DNA from: Casuarina equisetifolia
Lineage: Eukaryota; Streptophyta; Magnoliopsida; Fagales; Casuarinaceae
Assembly (NCBI GenBank): GCA_028551475.1
Contig: CM052359.1
Span: 22,941,583 to 23,005,582, forward strand
DNA: 64,000 bases
Direction of reading: 5' to 3'
The stretch's first letter is position 1. Each line of letters opens with the position of its first letter. Below the pieces are notes generated by a model. The model was given only the letters and a program-made list of their open reading frames with translations, was not told the origin of the DNA and did not search any database. Made by a program: the position numbers and the translations under genes. Positions 11,958 to 24,400 of the stretch are shown in pieces.

Positions 11958-13995
11958 ATGCAGTTACTTCCATGGCCAAAGCGCCTTAGGCCGGTCCTCT
12001 TAGCATGTAAAGATAAAGAGTCTGTAGCTAAAGTTCATGCTCTTATGCTAGTGACTGGTCTCTTCAACCATGGGAACTTTAGTGGCTCAGTAATAGCGTC
12101 ATATGGGAGTACAGGCGACATTGTGTCTGCCCGGAAGTTGTTTGACGTATCTCCCCAACGAACTATAAATGCGTGGAATGCCATGGTCGTTGCGTATTCG
12201 CGTGATGGGTACCCAGTTGAAGTTCTAAATCTTTATCACCGTATGATCTTTGAAGGTGTTAGACCTGATAGCTCGTCTTTCACGATGGCGCTCAAGGCGT
12301 GTGCGAACTTGGCGGATTTGAAAACGGGGGAGGAAATCTGGTGTAGAGCGGTTGATTGTGGGTATGAGTTTGATGTGTTTGTTGGATCTTCTATGCTAAA
12401 TTTGTATGCAAAGTGTGGGAAGATGGACGAAGCGATCGTTGTGTTTGATAGGATGCCAAGGAGGGATCTTGTGTGTTGGACAACTATGATCAGTGGGTTT
12501 GCACAAAGTGGACGGCCAGTAGAAGCTGTTGATATGTATAGGCGAATGCAGCTGGAGGGAATGGACGGAGATGGTATTGTTATAGTGGGGTTGATACAGG
12601 CTTGTGCGAATCTTGGGAACTCAAAATTGGGTCCTTCCGTTCATGGCTATCTGATTCGGAGAGATCTTCCTATGGACGTTGTAGTTCATACAAGCCTTTT
12701 GGATTTGTATGCTAAGAATGGACATTTGGAGCTTGCTTGTCGGGTTTTTAAGAAGATGCCCTGTAAGAATGTCGTATCTTGGGGTGCATTAATTTCCGGC
12801 TTTGCTCAAAATGGTTTTGCAGGGAATGCACTTGAATTCTTGGTAGAGATGCAGAGCTGTGGTTACAAACCGGATTTAGTTTCTCTTTTGAGTGCACTTC
12901 TAGCATGTTCCCAAGTTGGGTTGCTTAAATTGGGCAAATCTGTGCATGCATATGTGGTAAGAAGGCTTGATTTTAATCAAGTTTTAGGTACTGCAGTTAT
13001 TGATATGTATTCAAAATGTGGAGCCCTTTCCTGGGCACGTTCTCTTTTTGATCAGATAAAATCAAAAGACCTAATCTCTTGGAATGCAATGATTACAAGC
13101 TATGGAATTCATGGGCAAGGAAAAGAAGCTCTGTCAGTCTTTTTGGAGATGATAAAAACAAATCTACAACCTGATCATGCAACTTTTGCTTCTCTTCTCT
13201 CAGCCTTTAGTCACTCAGGGCTTGTGCAAGAAGGTCAATACTGGTTTAATCTCATGGTCAGCAAATATAAGATCCCTCCAGCAGAAAAGCATTATGCTTG
13301 TATGGTTGATCTTTTAGCTCGTGCAGGGCATGTTGAAAAGGCTCGTGAACTAATGGATTCCATGAAAACTGAACCAGGGCTTGCTGTTTGGGTTGCCCTC
13401 TTGGCAGGATGCAGTAAAAATGGTAATTTGTTGATTGGAGAGATTGCTGCAAGGAGGGTGCTTGAGTTAAATCAAGATGACTCGGGAATTTATGCTTTGG
13501 TCTCCAACTACTATGCCAAGATGAGCAGGTGGGAGGAGGTAGCTGGCATAAGAAAAATCATGAAAAAATCTGGGATGAAGAAGGTACCAGGGTTTAGTGT
13601 AGTGGAAGTGAAAGGGAAGCTCCATGCCTTTCTTATGGAAGACGAGAGTCATCATCAATACGAAGACATTATGCAGCTTTTGGATAAGTTGGATCATGAG
13701 ATGAGAGCCATTGGATATTCTCCAAAGACTGAATTTGTGTTGCATGATCTTGAAGCGGAAGTCAAAGAAAAAATGTTGTGTAATCACAGTGAGAGGCTGG
13801 CCATTGCTTTTGGCCTCTTGAACACAGTGCCAGGAACCAGGTTATTGATTACAAAAAAACCTTCGGGTGTGTGGGGATTGCCATGAAGCAACTAAATTCA
13901 TTACGAAAATTGTGAATAGAGAGATTGTTGTGAGGGACATAAAGCGGTTTCATCACTTCAAGAATGGGATCTGCTCATGTGGCGACTACTGGTAA
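11958..13995 (+). pseudogene. DYW-type pentatricopeptide repeat protein (At3g25060-like), disrupted by a one-base frameshift
   Basis: PLS-class PPR proteins bind organellar RNA; those with a DYW domain act in C-to-U editing. The intronless frame from 11958 is open for 642 codons. It shows serial PPR signatures ('NAWNAMVVAYSRDG', 'CWTTMISGFAQSG', 'SWGALISGFAQNG', 'SWNAMITSYGIHG'), then E/E+ motifs and the start of DYW ('HSERLAIAFGLL'). It then runs through seven As at 13853-13859 and stops at 13886. In the frame reached by dropping one A, the rest of the domain reads on with '[17 protein letters not shown]' to a terminal 'CGDYW' and a stop at 13993-13995. As written, the CxxCH zinc ligands are lost. 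This could be a base-call error in a homopolymer or a real mutation. Resemblance to Arabidopsis At3g25060 is from memory of that family. Confidence 0.88.
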
Positions 13996-14930
13996 ACCAG
14001 AAGGGATAGATTCGCTTTCATGTTGTTGCATTTGTCACAGCTGAGGGTTCTAAATATCTGGATGGATCTGGCAGTCTCTAAAGGAAAGCATGTTCCAAGT
14101 ATCAGTAATATGAGGACGCTAGTCGGCCTGATATTTACAACATGGATTCTCTTGACAAAAACAAAATCGGAGAGTACAGGCACAACTTTAGGAACTTTGT
14201 TATTTATGTTCTTGAGGGAAAGAACGCAGGCCTTCTGAGCTTTTGAATAATGTACAAATTTCTCTGCTTCGTGTAGCCAAATACTGATGTGGTACTATTA
14301 TAAGAGTTCATACTCTTCTTTAGTGAGCTATTGTATGCCATTAAAGAATCTCCTTTCCTTTATATATTTTGGATCCAAGGGATCGAATAAGTGAGGAATG
14401 ACATAAGCTCAAGTAGCTTCTCGGGATGTTTGTTGAGATTATTGGGAAGCAACAAAGACTGCTGGTGCAATTAACAATTGATGGCTGATTATGCAGACCC
14501 ATGTCATGAAAGGAAGCCAGGGGTCGTTTCTCACTTTCTACTAATCTAGTTGAATAATGCTTCTAGGTCAGCCATGTAAGTTACCATAAGAATCCTAGGG
14601 TGGAAGCTGAAACCACATCTAAATGGCAGCTAAAGACGACTTAAAAATTGGAATGAAAAGAGGTAACCCTCCATGGAAGGGAAAGACTAAGGAAAAGACA
14701 AGGTGAAAGAGACGAAAAATGAAATCAGTCTACTCTCTCAAGTATAGAAAAGACATCGGCGTTCAATATATTAACTCTAATAGCAATAGTCAACATGTAA
14801 ATCAACATGTACAACTCTGAAGCTACTCATCTGTTATAAGTATCAAGCAACATATATTTAGTGCAGAAAAAAGAGTAGCTAAAATTTAGGCTCCTGGAGC
14901 AAATACTTCTAAATTGTGAAAGCTTCATCT
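13996..14930. other. Convergent 3' spacer (PPR / ATL)
   Basis: These 935 bases lie between the 3' ends of two convergent genes and should contain both 3' UTRs. An overlapping 72-codon plus frame at 14020-14238 has no recognisable features. Nothing else was seen. Confidence 0.5.
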
Positions 14931-16094
14931 TCACAGGGGAAGGATCGAGCTCCCACTTTTCCATTGCTTGGACGAGAAAAACTTTCTGCTAGATGAAAAA
15001 GATCTTTTCATTGAACTCGGTCCCTTCTGCAGAGAACGACTGCTTGAAGAACTTTGCATCAGCTTGGACTTGCTTGAAGTTCCACCATCTGGCTTAGCAG
15101 CAACGTTTGCACTTGAATTTTTAAGGGGTACTAACTGGGATTTCCGACTTCGTTGATCAGGGGCGACGTTAGCCACAGCATGATAAATCATCGAGGCAGA
15201 GGACGAATCCAGAGACACTGATCTCCTCAACGGTAGTATTTCTTCTCCAGCGTCTCGTTGATGGTCGACTAAATTATTCTGCACCCGAGAATGGCAATTC
15301 CTGGAGGTGGAATTCTGCAGACTTTTCTTCGGTATTTCAGCACGCCCACCATCCTCAACAGCCAACGAGGGAACCATCTCATCTCGAACCCCAACTTGAC
15401 TAGTCCCATCTTCTCCAACTTGATCACTTCCAAGATTCTCTACTTGGGTTTCTTGAGTTGAAGCCGAAGCAGTCGCGCGAGGCTCAGATGCAGCAGCCGG
15501 AGAACCGGCGGCGTTGCTGAGAATCGGAGCGCGGCACAAGGGGCAGTTCTTGTGTGACCTGAACCACGTGTCTATGCAAGGGAGATGAAAGGCGTGGCTG
15601 CATTTGGGCAAGAGTCTAAGAGTCTCATCTTCTTCAAACTCACTCAGGCAAATAGAGCACTCTGTCCCGTCTATCAACCCCTCATCTTTTTGGTACTTGC
15701 AAACCGTGATAGAATCAATAACAGACTGCTGGAGACCGATGGCGTTGATGTACCATATGGGGTGGTCAAGCACTGGTCCATGATCTTCATCATGAAAATC
15801 TTCTTGTGTCTCAAACACCGCTGGTGAATTTCTTCTCCTCCGACGATTCCTCCTCGAGCAGTACTTGTTCATAATGGTGAACACTATTCCAGCCAAAAGA
15901 ATCCCACCAATCATGCAACCCGTCACCAACAAACTGGTTTTGATCAATTGCTTTTGACCTTGCATATTGTCCCCATCGGGCCTTTCTAGTTTTGGTGGTG
16001 ACACCAGCCGAGGGTCGGCGCCGGGCAGCGGCCGTGACGGAGTACATCCTTCCTTTTTGCCCCGCCGTACCTGCTTTCCATGCTCATGACTCAT
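14931..16094 (-). CDS. ATL-family RING-H2 E3 ubiquitin ligase
   Basis: ATL proteins are membrane-anchored RING-H2 E3 ligases. This intronless gene encodes 387 residues from the ATG at 16094. Order: a short N-terminal region, one membrane helix (about 54-75), a basic stretch (RRNRRRRR), the GLD-like signature as '[10 protein letters not shown]' (from about 120), then a RING-H2 with all eight ligands (C146, C149, C165, H167, H170, C173, C184, C187) and the conserved 'CPLCRAPI'. The long Ser-rich tail (about 190-387) looks disordered. The ATL51/52/54 subgroup is the closest I recall. The frame is open upstream to 16199 but contains no in-frame ATG there, only GTG at 16172, so 16094 is chosen. 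A 29-codon uORF precedes it. Confidence 0.9.
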   Translation of the reverse strand: MSHEHGKQVRRGKKEGCTPSRPLPGADPRLVSPPKLERPDGDNMQGQKQLIKTSLLVTGCMIGGILLAGIVFTIMNKYCSRRNRRRRRNSPAVFETQEDFHDEDHGPVLDHPIWYINAIGLQQSVIDSITVCKYQKDEGLIDGTECSICLSEFEEDETLRLLPKCSHAFHLPCIDTWFRSHKNCPLCRAPILSNAAGSPAAASEPRATASASTQETQVENLGSDQVGEDGTSQVGVRDEMVPSLAVEDGGRAEIPKKSLQNSTSRNCHSRVQNNLVDHQRDAGEEILPLRRSVSLDSSSASMIYHAVANVAPDQRSRKSQLVPLKNSSANVAAKPDGGTSSKSKLMQSSSSSRSLQKGPSSMKRSFSSSRKFFSSKQWKSGSSILPL

Positions 16095-16180
16095 AGCAAA
16101 AACGGGGGAATAAACAGAAGACTCAGAAGAGGAGGAGAGAAGATTTTGAAATTGCTTTGCATTACTTCCCACAAAAACAT
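16091..16180 (-). other. Upstream ORF of the ATL gene, stop overlapping the main start (ATGA)
   Basis: An ATG at 16180 opens a 29-residue hydrophobic uORF beginning [10 protein letters not shown]. Its TGA (16093-16091) overlaps the main ATG (16094-16092) as ATGA. Such spacing could allow termination-reinitiation or reduce main-ORF translation. Whether it lies in the transcript depends on the unmapped transcription start. Confidence 0.5.
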
Positions 16181-19100
16181 AGTGATGGCAGAAAACTCTT
16201 TATCGCTTTGCTGAAGACGAAAGCATTTACTCGGTAGCTTCCTTTTTTCTTCGGTTCAGTGGAAGTCAAGCCTTCTTTGCCAGTCTTTGCGCGTTAACGT
16301 ATTTCGTGGTTTCCGGAAAGTTAATCCCACAAGAACGCCTGTCACTTTCACCATTAACAAGACAAAACTCTCCCCTGGAGGTACTTGTTTGACTTAAAAT
16401 ACTTGGTTATCTTCATTATTCACCAACTTGAAATTTGTGTTGGGGCTGGATCAAGGTGGAATTGTCACACAAGTCAGTGATAAAAACGTTTACAGCCGAG
16501 TCAAGTCAACAATTATAGAGGGTGACACGCATCAAAACAATGGATGATGGAACATTTGTCCATCGAAGCAGCGTCTTCAAAGGTTTGTTGTCAAGTAGAT
16601 TGGACACCGTGAAAGTTCATAAGATGGTAGATTTTTCAAAGCAAATGGGGCACTTTTAGGAGGGAAGAGACATTTACAGGATTAATAAGTTAGAAGGTGA
16701 AAGGCAACTTCATTTTAAAATATCATATATCAAAACTTTTGTCTTATATACATGCTCTCGTATATCGAATAATATTAGGTTTGATCTTTCTGAATCTTCA
16801 GTATATTTGGTGTAAAACTTTCTGTCTTGCATACACTATTTATATTTTTTTACTAAAAGAAGAAGGGGAAGTTAAAATCACTTTTGGGTAGTGACTAACA
16901 TGACCAAGTTTTGAACCCCGGATTAGTAGTTTTGAACACGTCTCATTGCTCTACAATTGCTTCTTTGGATTCTTCTCCATCTTCGATCAATCAGGGAAGT
17001 AACTACTGTGAATAACTCGCAATAACCGATGAGTTTCCTTCGAGATTCTTGGTTCCCAAACAAAGAACAATGACGAATATGTTCGTTGCCGCATCCCAAA
17101 CAAAAACATCATATACTCTTTGGCTGTCATATACTCCTAACGTATTCTCCTTCATCCCTAAACATAATCCCATCACAAAACTTAATCGCACTTGCATAAG
17201 GTTAATCAGGATCAAAATGAGCATAAGAGTATTCATTTAATAAAGTACCCCCTAGATAAAAGTCATACACCTTGATCACTCTCTTGTTAAGCAAGCCAAC
17301 TCTCTCTTTTTAAGATTCCTGCCATGCACTGATTGGTCTGCTCTTTATCTTTGGACTTGGTAAACGTTGGCTTAGCCAATAATGGACGTGGAAGAAGAGG
17401 AAAATGAGGCTCTATCTTTTGTCGAACCAATCATCGATTGGCAAAGGACGCTAGCGAACCAAAATACATATCTCTACTCAAAAGTAGCTTCTTAATAGAC
17501 CAGCATCTTTAGCACTCAAAGTCCATGAATGCAGACATAAAGCAAGAGTGATCAGCAAACATCTTCCTCTCTTTTTCCAAAACAAGAACAGGTTCATGCG
17601 TCAAGAGAAATGAGAATAAATGGTGAGTTTTCATTGACTTCGCTGAGTCTGAGATGCCCATGCTTTCTGAGGAGAAGTCTCCGATATTTCTGAATCTACA
17701 ATTTTCAACTATTTGTATGAATAAAGAAAGACTTCAGCTCAGAGGCAACGTCCTGAGGTCCTTCTCCGTTGCTGGTATTAGACTGGGAGGACCCATGGCA
17801 TTTTTCGACTAAATCATGGACATTGTATGTACGTCCAAATTTAATTGGGGGCATAAGAACTGTAATTTGGTCGATCAAGTAATGTCCTAAAACATTATTT
17901 AAGATCTCTAAAAGAAATATTCAGCTATGTATTTCTTTGTCTCATATGATTAGTAAACTTCTCTTTTAACGAGAATGTAATCAAGGACGAAACCAAGATT
18001 CTTGTTTGAAAGGACCGGATATAGTTTTACCTAAAATCTACTTAAGCTTCTAAGATTATCATTAGTGACATGTCAAATGTATTGAGTGAATGATTTGTAA
18101 ATGAAGATACTGTTTAGAGAAGACCAATCCAAATAAATAAAAGAACACTCGAAATGCAAACACTGAACGGACCAGTTAGGCAAGCTCAGACCAGACCAAC
18201 CCAGCCTCTACAGCTTTGAGATTCACATGAATCTGTCAAAAAAGAGCAATACAATTGAAACTAAATCGATCCAACAAACTGTGTCAGATAAATTCCAGTG
18301 CAAATTCTATGGATCAATCAGGCAGTCAACAGTGGATATGACAGGGAAGTGCTTGATTTAGTCGACAAAGACATTGAAATTTGAGATGAAAGAACCACAC
18401 AGTAGCTACCAATCCAGGATGGGATGTCAGAAAGTTCACTATGCCGAACCCAAGACGGATGGGGATGCACAAAGCTTAGGTATCATTAATCTATTGGATT
18501 CTAGACGAATACGGAACCTACTTCTTGTTGTTGGCGAAAATTTGACTGATGTATGTGTTGTTTGCAAAGATAAGATAAGATTTTTGAAGTAAACCTTGAA
18601 TAAAAGAAGACCTTTTAATTCTTATGTTAAGAACTTATCTTAACTTCAACGAATTTTTCTTTTTGTTAAGAATACAAATCTTATCTAAAAGATGGAAATT
18701 CTAACAAACTTAATGATAATGAAAAACTGAAAATCTTGACAAACCTAGGAATTCAGCATTTTTGTGTGACTATAAGTTGTTTTCCACAAAGTCTATATGA
18801 ATAAACCCTCCTGTTTTAATACAATCTATGTACATATTCATTATTCTTTCTCTATCTTCCACTGCCACTTTTATTCTCTAAAGTTTATGATGCACGTCAA
18901 GGATGTCTCTGTCGGATAATGGACAAGTAGTAGTGGGTATAGGGCGGTATCCATTCTGCAGGCAGATAAGGTAAAGAAATTAAGTTGGTGAAAGCTTGAG
19001 ATATCTAATACGGATCAAGAAAAGGTGGATGACCCAAGAAAGCTTTAACCATTTCCTTTTCTGGGCAGGCTAAAATCATATAAAATAGAGAAGAAGATGG

Positions 19101-20318
19101 TAAAGATTTAGAGGAAGACATTAGGTCCATACAACAAGTTATTGCCAAAAAAAGGGAGGACTAAGTGTTAAAAATACAGTTGTTTATTTGAGATTGATTG
19201 ATTCTTTCTGTAATTATCTCATCGATTATTTTCAAGATTGTATGTAGGATTCTTTCTATGCACATAAGCATTGATTGTTAGAATCTTTATATTTTGCAAA
19301 TTATTGCTTAGATGCGATATCCTTTTATAGATAAGAAAATAATATTTTTATTATTTTATATGTTCTTATTTATTTTCTAAGTACATATTTTATAAATAGG
19401 ACCTTGTATATGTAAAGTTTATTATTAAAATCCTTTTTCAAACTCTTTTGAGTTTCCATCGGTATACTTTGTGATACAAAGAGTTGGCGGCAAAACCCAC
19501 AAAAAAAAAAAAACTAATAAATAGTGAAGAATTAATCCATTGTGTCGGTACAGATAATGACAACCTAAATTCGACTAATTATTTCCCAGCATTTGAATAC
19601 ACATTTATCTTTTGTTGTTAACACACGGTAACAACATCTGTCTCCATCTCAGTAGAGATTTAAGCATCGGAAAGAAAGTCATCTATTGAATACTTCCTTC
19701 TTTTATATTCACCAACAAAAGAAAGCGATTAAGAAATGGTCATATTGCTTCTGAAATGTTCCAAATTGAGCCAAGGGAACGGAATCTTTGGAGGTAATCT
19801 CCTTGAAACAGGCATGAAGAGAGCTTTGTAAATTTTCAGTTTCTGACCAATAAAGGTAGTGCATGGCCAGAATTTGTCAACAAAACCCATTCAAAAAGGC
19901 ATTTATTGAGATTGTTCTTAGATGCTGCAGCCTACTTGAACTTATTCTTAATTTTTCTTATGGAAAGCTGTGTATATAATCTTCCCTTGACTATTGAGGA
20001 AAGGGCTGAGGCATCGTTTTCTTACATGGAATCTTGTCAAAGTAACAAAACTTGTAAAATATGTTTGTCCGGGAGCACAAGAAACGAATTTCCCTCATAT
20101 TTAAAGCAAATTTGTAATCATGGGATGGGGGATTTTAAAAGAAGCTAACGATTCCAATCAATATATGTAATCTTCAACCCAAGACCTCTACTCTAACGCA
20201 ACCACCACCATTTCAACCACCAACCCCCACTTTCCTTGCACGCTTCAAAAACTGAGCCTTTAATTCGGAAGATCTGATCGGAACCCATTAAGCAAATCAA
20301 CCAGAATCAGCGAAATTT
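16181..20318. other. Gene-poor spacer of 4.1 kb
   Basis: This spacer separates the ATL gene from the tail-anchored protein gene, whose start codons face away from each other. I see no complete gene. The minus frame at 17003-17236 is protein-like in composition but unrecognised. A possible LTR remnant lies at 19167-19480. The last few hundred bases before 20319 should contain the promoter of the next gene. Confidence 0.5.
19167..19480 (+). mobile_element. Candidate LTR remnant
   Basis: A purine-rich tract (aaaaaaagggagga, starting about 19148) is followed within a few bases by TGTTAAAAATAC. About 225 bases later comes a TATA-like box (tataaatag, about 19392) and AT-rich DNA, the order expected for a polypurine tract plus LTR. 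No partner LTR, primer-binding site or target-site duplication could be found, and the 3' end is uncertain. It could also be unrelated AT-rich DNA. Confidence 0.3.
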
Positions 20319-20927
20319 ATGGCAGGTTGGGCGTCGAATAACAAGAAGTTGAACTCTAAAGCTTTAGATGGCAACGAGATGATGATGGGTCTTGAGTTTT
20401 CTCCAAAGCCCGGTGTTGACCTCATGCAGAACTGTGATCTGCCTCCGCCTGTGAAGGTTTTTACAGGGTCGGACAAAAGGGTCATGTCGTCCATGAATAG
20501 GATTCTCGGTGCGACGGGGAAAGAGGAGGATAACGAAGAGTTTAATGTGTATACAAGTGGTGGGGAGAATGAGAAGCTGGAGCTTTTGAAGGCCTTGAGG
20601 CTGTCGCAAACAAGAGCAAGAGAGGCGGAGAAGAGAGCAGCAACGCTCGTCGGCGAGAGGGATTGTCTTTCCAATGCTCTGCTAGAGGAGGCAACGCGGC
20701 TGTTTGCGTATCGGCAGTGGGTGAGATTGCTTGAGTGCCAAGTTACCAAATTGAGATCGCAAAAGCAGAAGGGTCATGGCGATGGCGGATCGAAGGGGAC
20801 GGGAGACTTGTTGAAAGAAGAGGATGGCGATGAGGATGGGACTGGTGTGACGTGGCTTATGGCTCTGGCATTTTGTCTGGGATTTGTTGGCGTAGGCTTT
20901 GTTTTTGGTTACAGATGCTTGTTTTGA
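20319..20927 (+). CDS. Coiled-coil tail-anchored protein of unknown function
   Basis: This intronless gene encodes 202 residues. The N-terminal half is polar, with a 'LPPPVKVFTGSDKRVMSSMNRIL' -like block near residue 41. Residues about 83-148 are rich in Leu, Glu, Arg and Lys ('NEKLELLKALRLSQTRAREA') and predicted to form a coiled coil, with an aromatic patch 'LFAYRQWVRLLECQV'. An acidic linker (about 165-175) leads to one hydrophobic segment (177-197) ending at 'YRCLF', so a tail anchor with the N-terminus in the cytosol is likely. I recall similar unnamed plant proteins sharing the coiled-coil and 'AYRQW' region, but no function. The start is the first ATG of the frame. It is tail-to-tail with the helicase gene. 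Confidence 0.85.
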   Translation: MAGWASNNKKLNSKALDGNEMMMGLEFSPKPGVDLMQNCDLPPPVKVFTGSDKRVMSSMNRILGATGKEEDNEEFNVYTSGGENEKLELLKALRLSQTRAREAEKRAATLVGERDCLSNALLEEATRLFAYRQWVRLLECQVTKLRSQKQKGHGDGGSKGTGDLLKEEDGDEDGTGVTWLMALAFCLGFVGVGFVFGYRCLF

Positions 20928-21427
20928 TTTTTCCTCTTAGATTTCCTTGTTCCTCCTTTGTCACAAAGGAGCACAGCATTCAGAAAAAAGGAGGAAAAAA
21001 AAAATAGTTCCACAAACAACATCAGCAAGGAGAAATGAGTGTTAATATTCCGGTTTTGTACTTATTGGTATTGTAAAGCAATTTCCTCACAGCAAGAAGC
21101 ACATACCCATAAGAATCATGTAAATGTTAAACCAGGTTTTTGCAATGCAAACAAATTGTTGTTACGATTAAGGAGCTGTATATACAGCCTTGCAGCCACC
21201 ATGTATAAGGATGGCAACTCTAGTGGCACAGGATGAGAAAATTTTGATGTGGAGATTAATAAGGACGCCATGCTTATTATACTTGCATGAAGGAGATTAC
21301 TGATGAGATAGACTAGTTTATATACATGTTGGATATATGTACATGATATACATTATTTATAGTGCATATAGATAATTCAAGCCTATCGACTTGGTAATGG
21401 TGTATAGCTTAACATAGCAGCAGGACT
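20928..21427. other. Convergent 3' spacer
   Basis: These 500 bases between two convergent genes should contain both 3' UTRs. They are AT-rich, and I see no other feature. Confidence 0.5.
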
Positions 21428-24400
21428 TCACAAGACATGAAAGTGTACAAGGGGGTGCACAAGTCCCATGTGATCATAGCAATCTTTGCTGGTAGGGAAT
21501 AACTCCATACAGGCCCAGCAAATGTGCTTCCCACACCTGCACTCGACATGGTTGCACCCATCAACTTTCTCAATTGTGAACGCGCAAGCAGGGCAGCTCT
21601 TAACATTTTCTTTGCCTTTGCACCACTCCTTAAGAGTTGAATCCGGGTCTTCCTTGAACTCCCGGTACTTCACACATGACATGTAAGGATGATACTCTAA
21701 ATGGCACTTAGTACAAGTCTCTGCATAACATGCACCACAGAAAAATGGACTACCGGCAGTCCCAGGTTCCGCCGCCCGATAAATTGAAGGACAGTCAGGA
21801 GATGGGCAAAACCTGTAAATTCCCCCACTTGATGCAACAAATGCTCCCAGAGAAGCAACAAAGAGTTCCTCCAATTTCTCACTTGACAAGAGAGACCTGA
21901 AATCCGTAACTAAAACAGGAGCCCTGCATGTCTCATAGGCACAGCATATTGGAAAACTATCCCGGTTCCTGATTGCAGACTCACACTGCTCAATCAGACA
22001 CAATCTACAGAACAAATGTCCACAGCCCTCAAGGCGGTACCCATCCTCAACTTCACACATGCAAATGGTACAGGCAGTTTCTTTCTCGAACCTCTCAGCC
22101 CAACAATTGGTCGTCTTTGCAATCTCATAGATAATCTTTTCTGCTTTTTCCTTTAACTCTTTAGCACCATGAACAGAGATCACATGCCAACGAGTATTGA
22201 GAGTAAACTCAGCCCCAGGTACTTTTTCTTTGAGTCCCTGAAGGTCTGGACCAAACTGACACACCACTTCCTTCATTAGGTTAGGAGGCAGAACTCCACC
22301 TCGGAGATGGATTTGAAGTTGCTTCTTTTCGTGAAAGGCCAACAGACATTCAACCAATTTCTGTTGTGCCAACACAACCTTGTCTGGAGAACCAAACACC
22401 CGCACAATAAGATTACGCCTCTCGAAGATAATGAGGGTTCCTGTCTCTTGTTCCACCGACTTCTTAAGGTTGATGCCATCTCTGGAAAATAGATGCTGCA
22501 GAATGGCTGGTGTAAGGCTAGCATGATCTATGGTCTTCCCTCTTATAACCTCTTCCACACGTCTTCTCAGCTCAGCTACAGTCTTAGTAGCATTTGCAGA
22601 TATCTTCACTCGATAGGAACCACTTGCAGTCTTTTCTAGGGTGCACTCTGCACCTGCAAAAAAGACCACTAACAACAGTGAGCATTGTAACGGCAGAACA
22701 AGATTATCCTGACTGTATATATGCTGGTAATACGATCCAGAAAAATGGGGTTTCAGAAAAAAAAAAATGAAAATTTGGGCTTTGTCCTGCATAGGAAATT
22801 TCCAAAGTAGTTATTAGCCAAAGATTACGAACATCCTATCATCTGAATGTGGAATGTGACATATAATCACAAGACAAAGAAACAAAGACAACAGTCCGTA
22901 CTTCATTAATGTTGCCTAGTCATTTCAAAGATCCCACTGCCCAAATTCAGAACTATATGAATCAAACTTATTCAACAGAATCTCAACAAAGAAAAACTCT
23001 AGTTATCAGAAACAGTGCCAAGAAAATTAATTTTATCAAGTCTATATTAAAAAAAAAAAGGGTCGTTCTAATTTTGGTCCTTGACATTAGGACATATACT
23101 TGAGATGTGTATTCAGAAGAATAGCGCAAGCCTAACAAAGTGAGATCATTGGTGAAGATCAGCTACAACTTAGTTGAGATCCATAATCAGAACATTGACT
23201 AACAGTAGCAACATCTCCTAAGAGCAGTAAAGTCATTCACCCCAAGTGACTTGCATATAAATGCTCGTGCTGTCCCTAAGTAAGTTCCTACTCACAGATG
23301 CAACATCTCTGCTTAACTTTGTCATATATCACCGATTATGCCAAATCAGAATCAGCATCACTAACAAGAGAGGGAGCAGGAAAATCCTGAGGTTACGTCA
23401 GATGCTTTATAACACACAGCAAGGAGTTACGCACCAGTTGCTTTTACTTAAACATTCACTCCACTAAAGGTGAGGAATCCACTGGCTCACAGATGCAAAA
23501 TCCCTGCTCAATTTCTAGCATTTTAGAGATTATGCCAAAAGGAACTCAGCATCACTGACAAGAGGTGGAAACAGAAAAATCCTAAGTTTAGGTCAGATGC
23601 TCATAACACTTAGAAAAGAGGTGAGGCAACTGTCACTTTTACATAAGATTTACTTCAAGCAAACAATCTACTGGCTACAGTAGATCATAATCCAAGCATG
23701 CAAAAGCAGAAAACCAAAACACAGAGGAAAGGCACATAAGCATATATCTAAAATGAAGAAAGCAAGAAAAATAAACAAAACCAACAAGATAACGATCTTT
23801 TGGTTTATTGAGATGAATACAACTCAAGAAAGCTTCAACAATTGTCTCTCTGAATCCTTTTCATCATTCAGCCCATTTAGCAACATATCATCCACCCAAT
23901 CTAGGGCAATCATGCCATTTCTCGCCAAATCAGCCTCCTCTTCTCCTTTTCTCACTTTTTGATATCCTGCCACTCAGATTTTTAATTGTGAATCACCACA
24001 CATCATAAAACATAACTTTGATTGGTATTCTATGATTACCCCACTCTCCAGATGCACTTTTCCACTATACCCAATCTAACTCTAAATTTTAGAGAAACTT
24101 CTCCTGAATATCTGTTTCTGCATGGATAACCAACCAAACAGAAACTAAAAGTTTCAGGATTTGTTACTTATCTCCTGGTCACATATTTTCAAAGCAATGC
24201 ACCAATATGAACGCAGTAACCTATGTGAGATGATATAGTTAACATAAAAATCTAAGTACTGGAGTTCTGCAGAAATCTAATAAAAATTTCAAACTACAGT
24301 TAAAATGCTTTTGATCCATCTTACTCAAACACAAATAGCATTAGAAATCAATAAATGGAAGTGATTTCCAGGATATTGGCTATATAGTACCAAAATCATC

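Noticed and set aside
16860..16975. Second SINE on the minus strand
   Set aside because: A box B match and an A-rich tail are present, but box A has at least two mismatches and no target duplication is visible.
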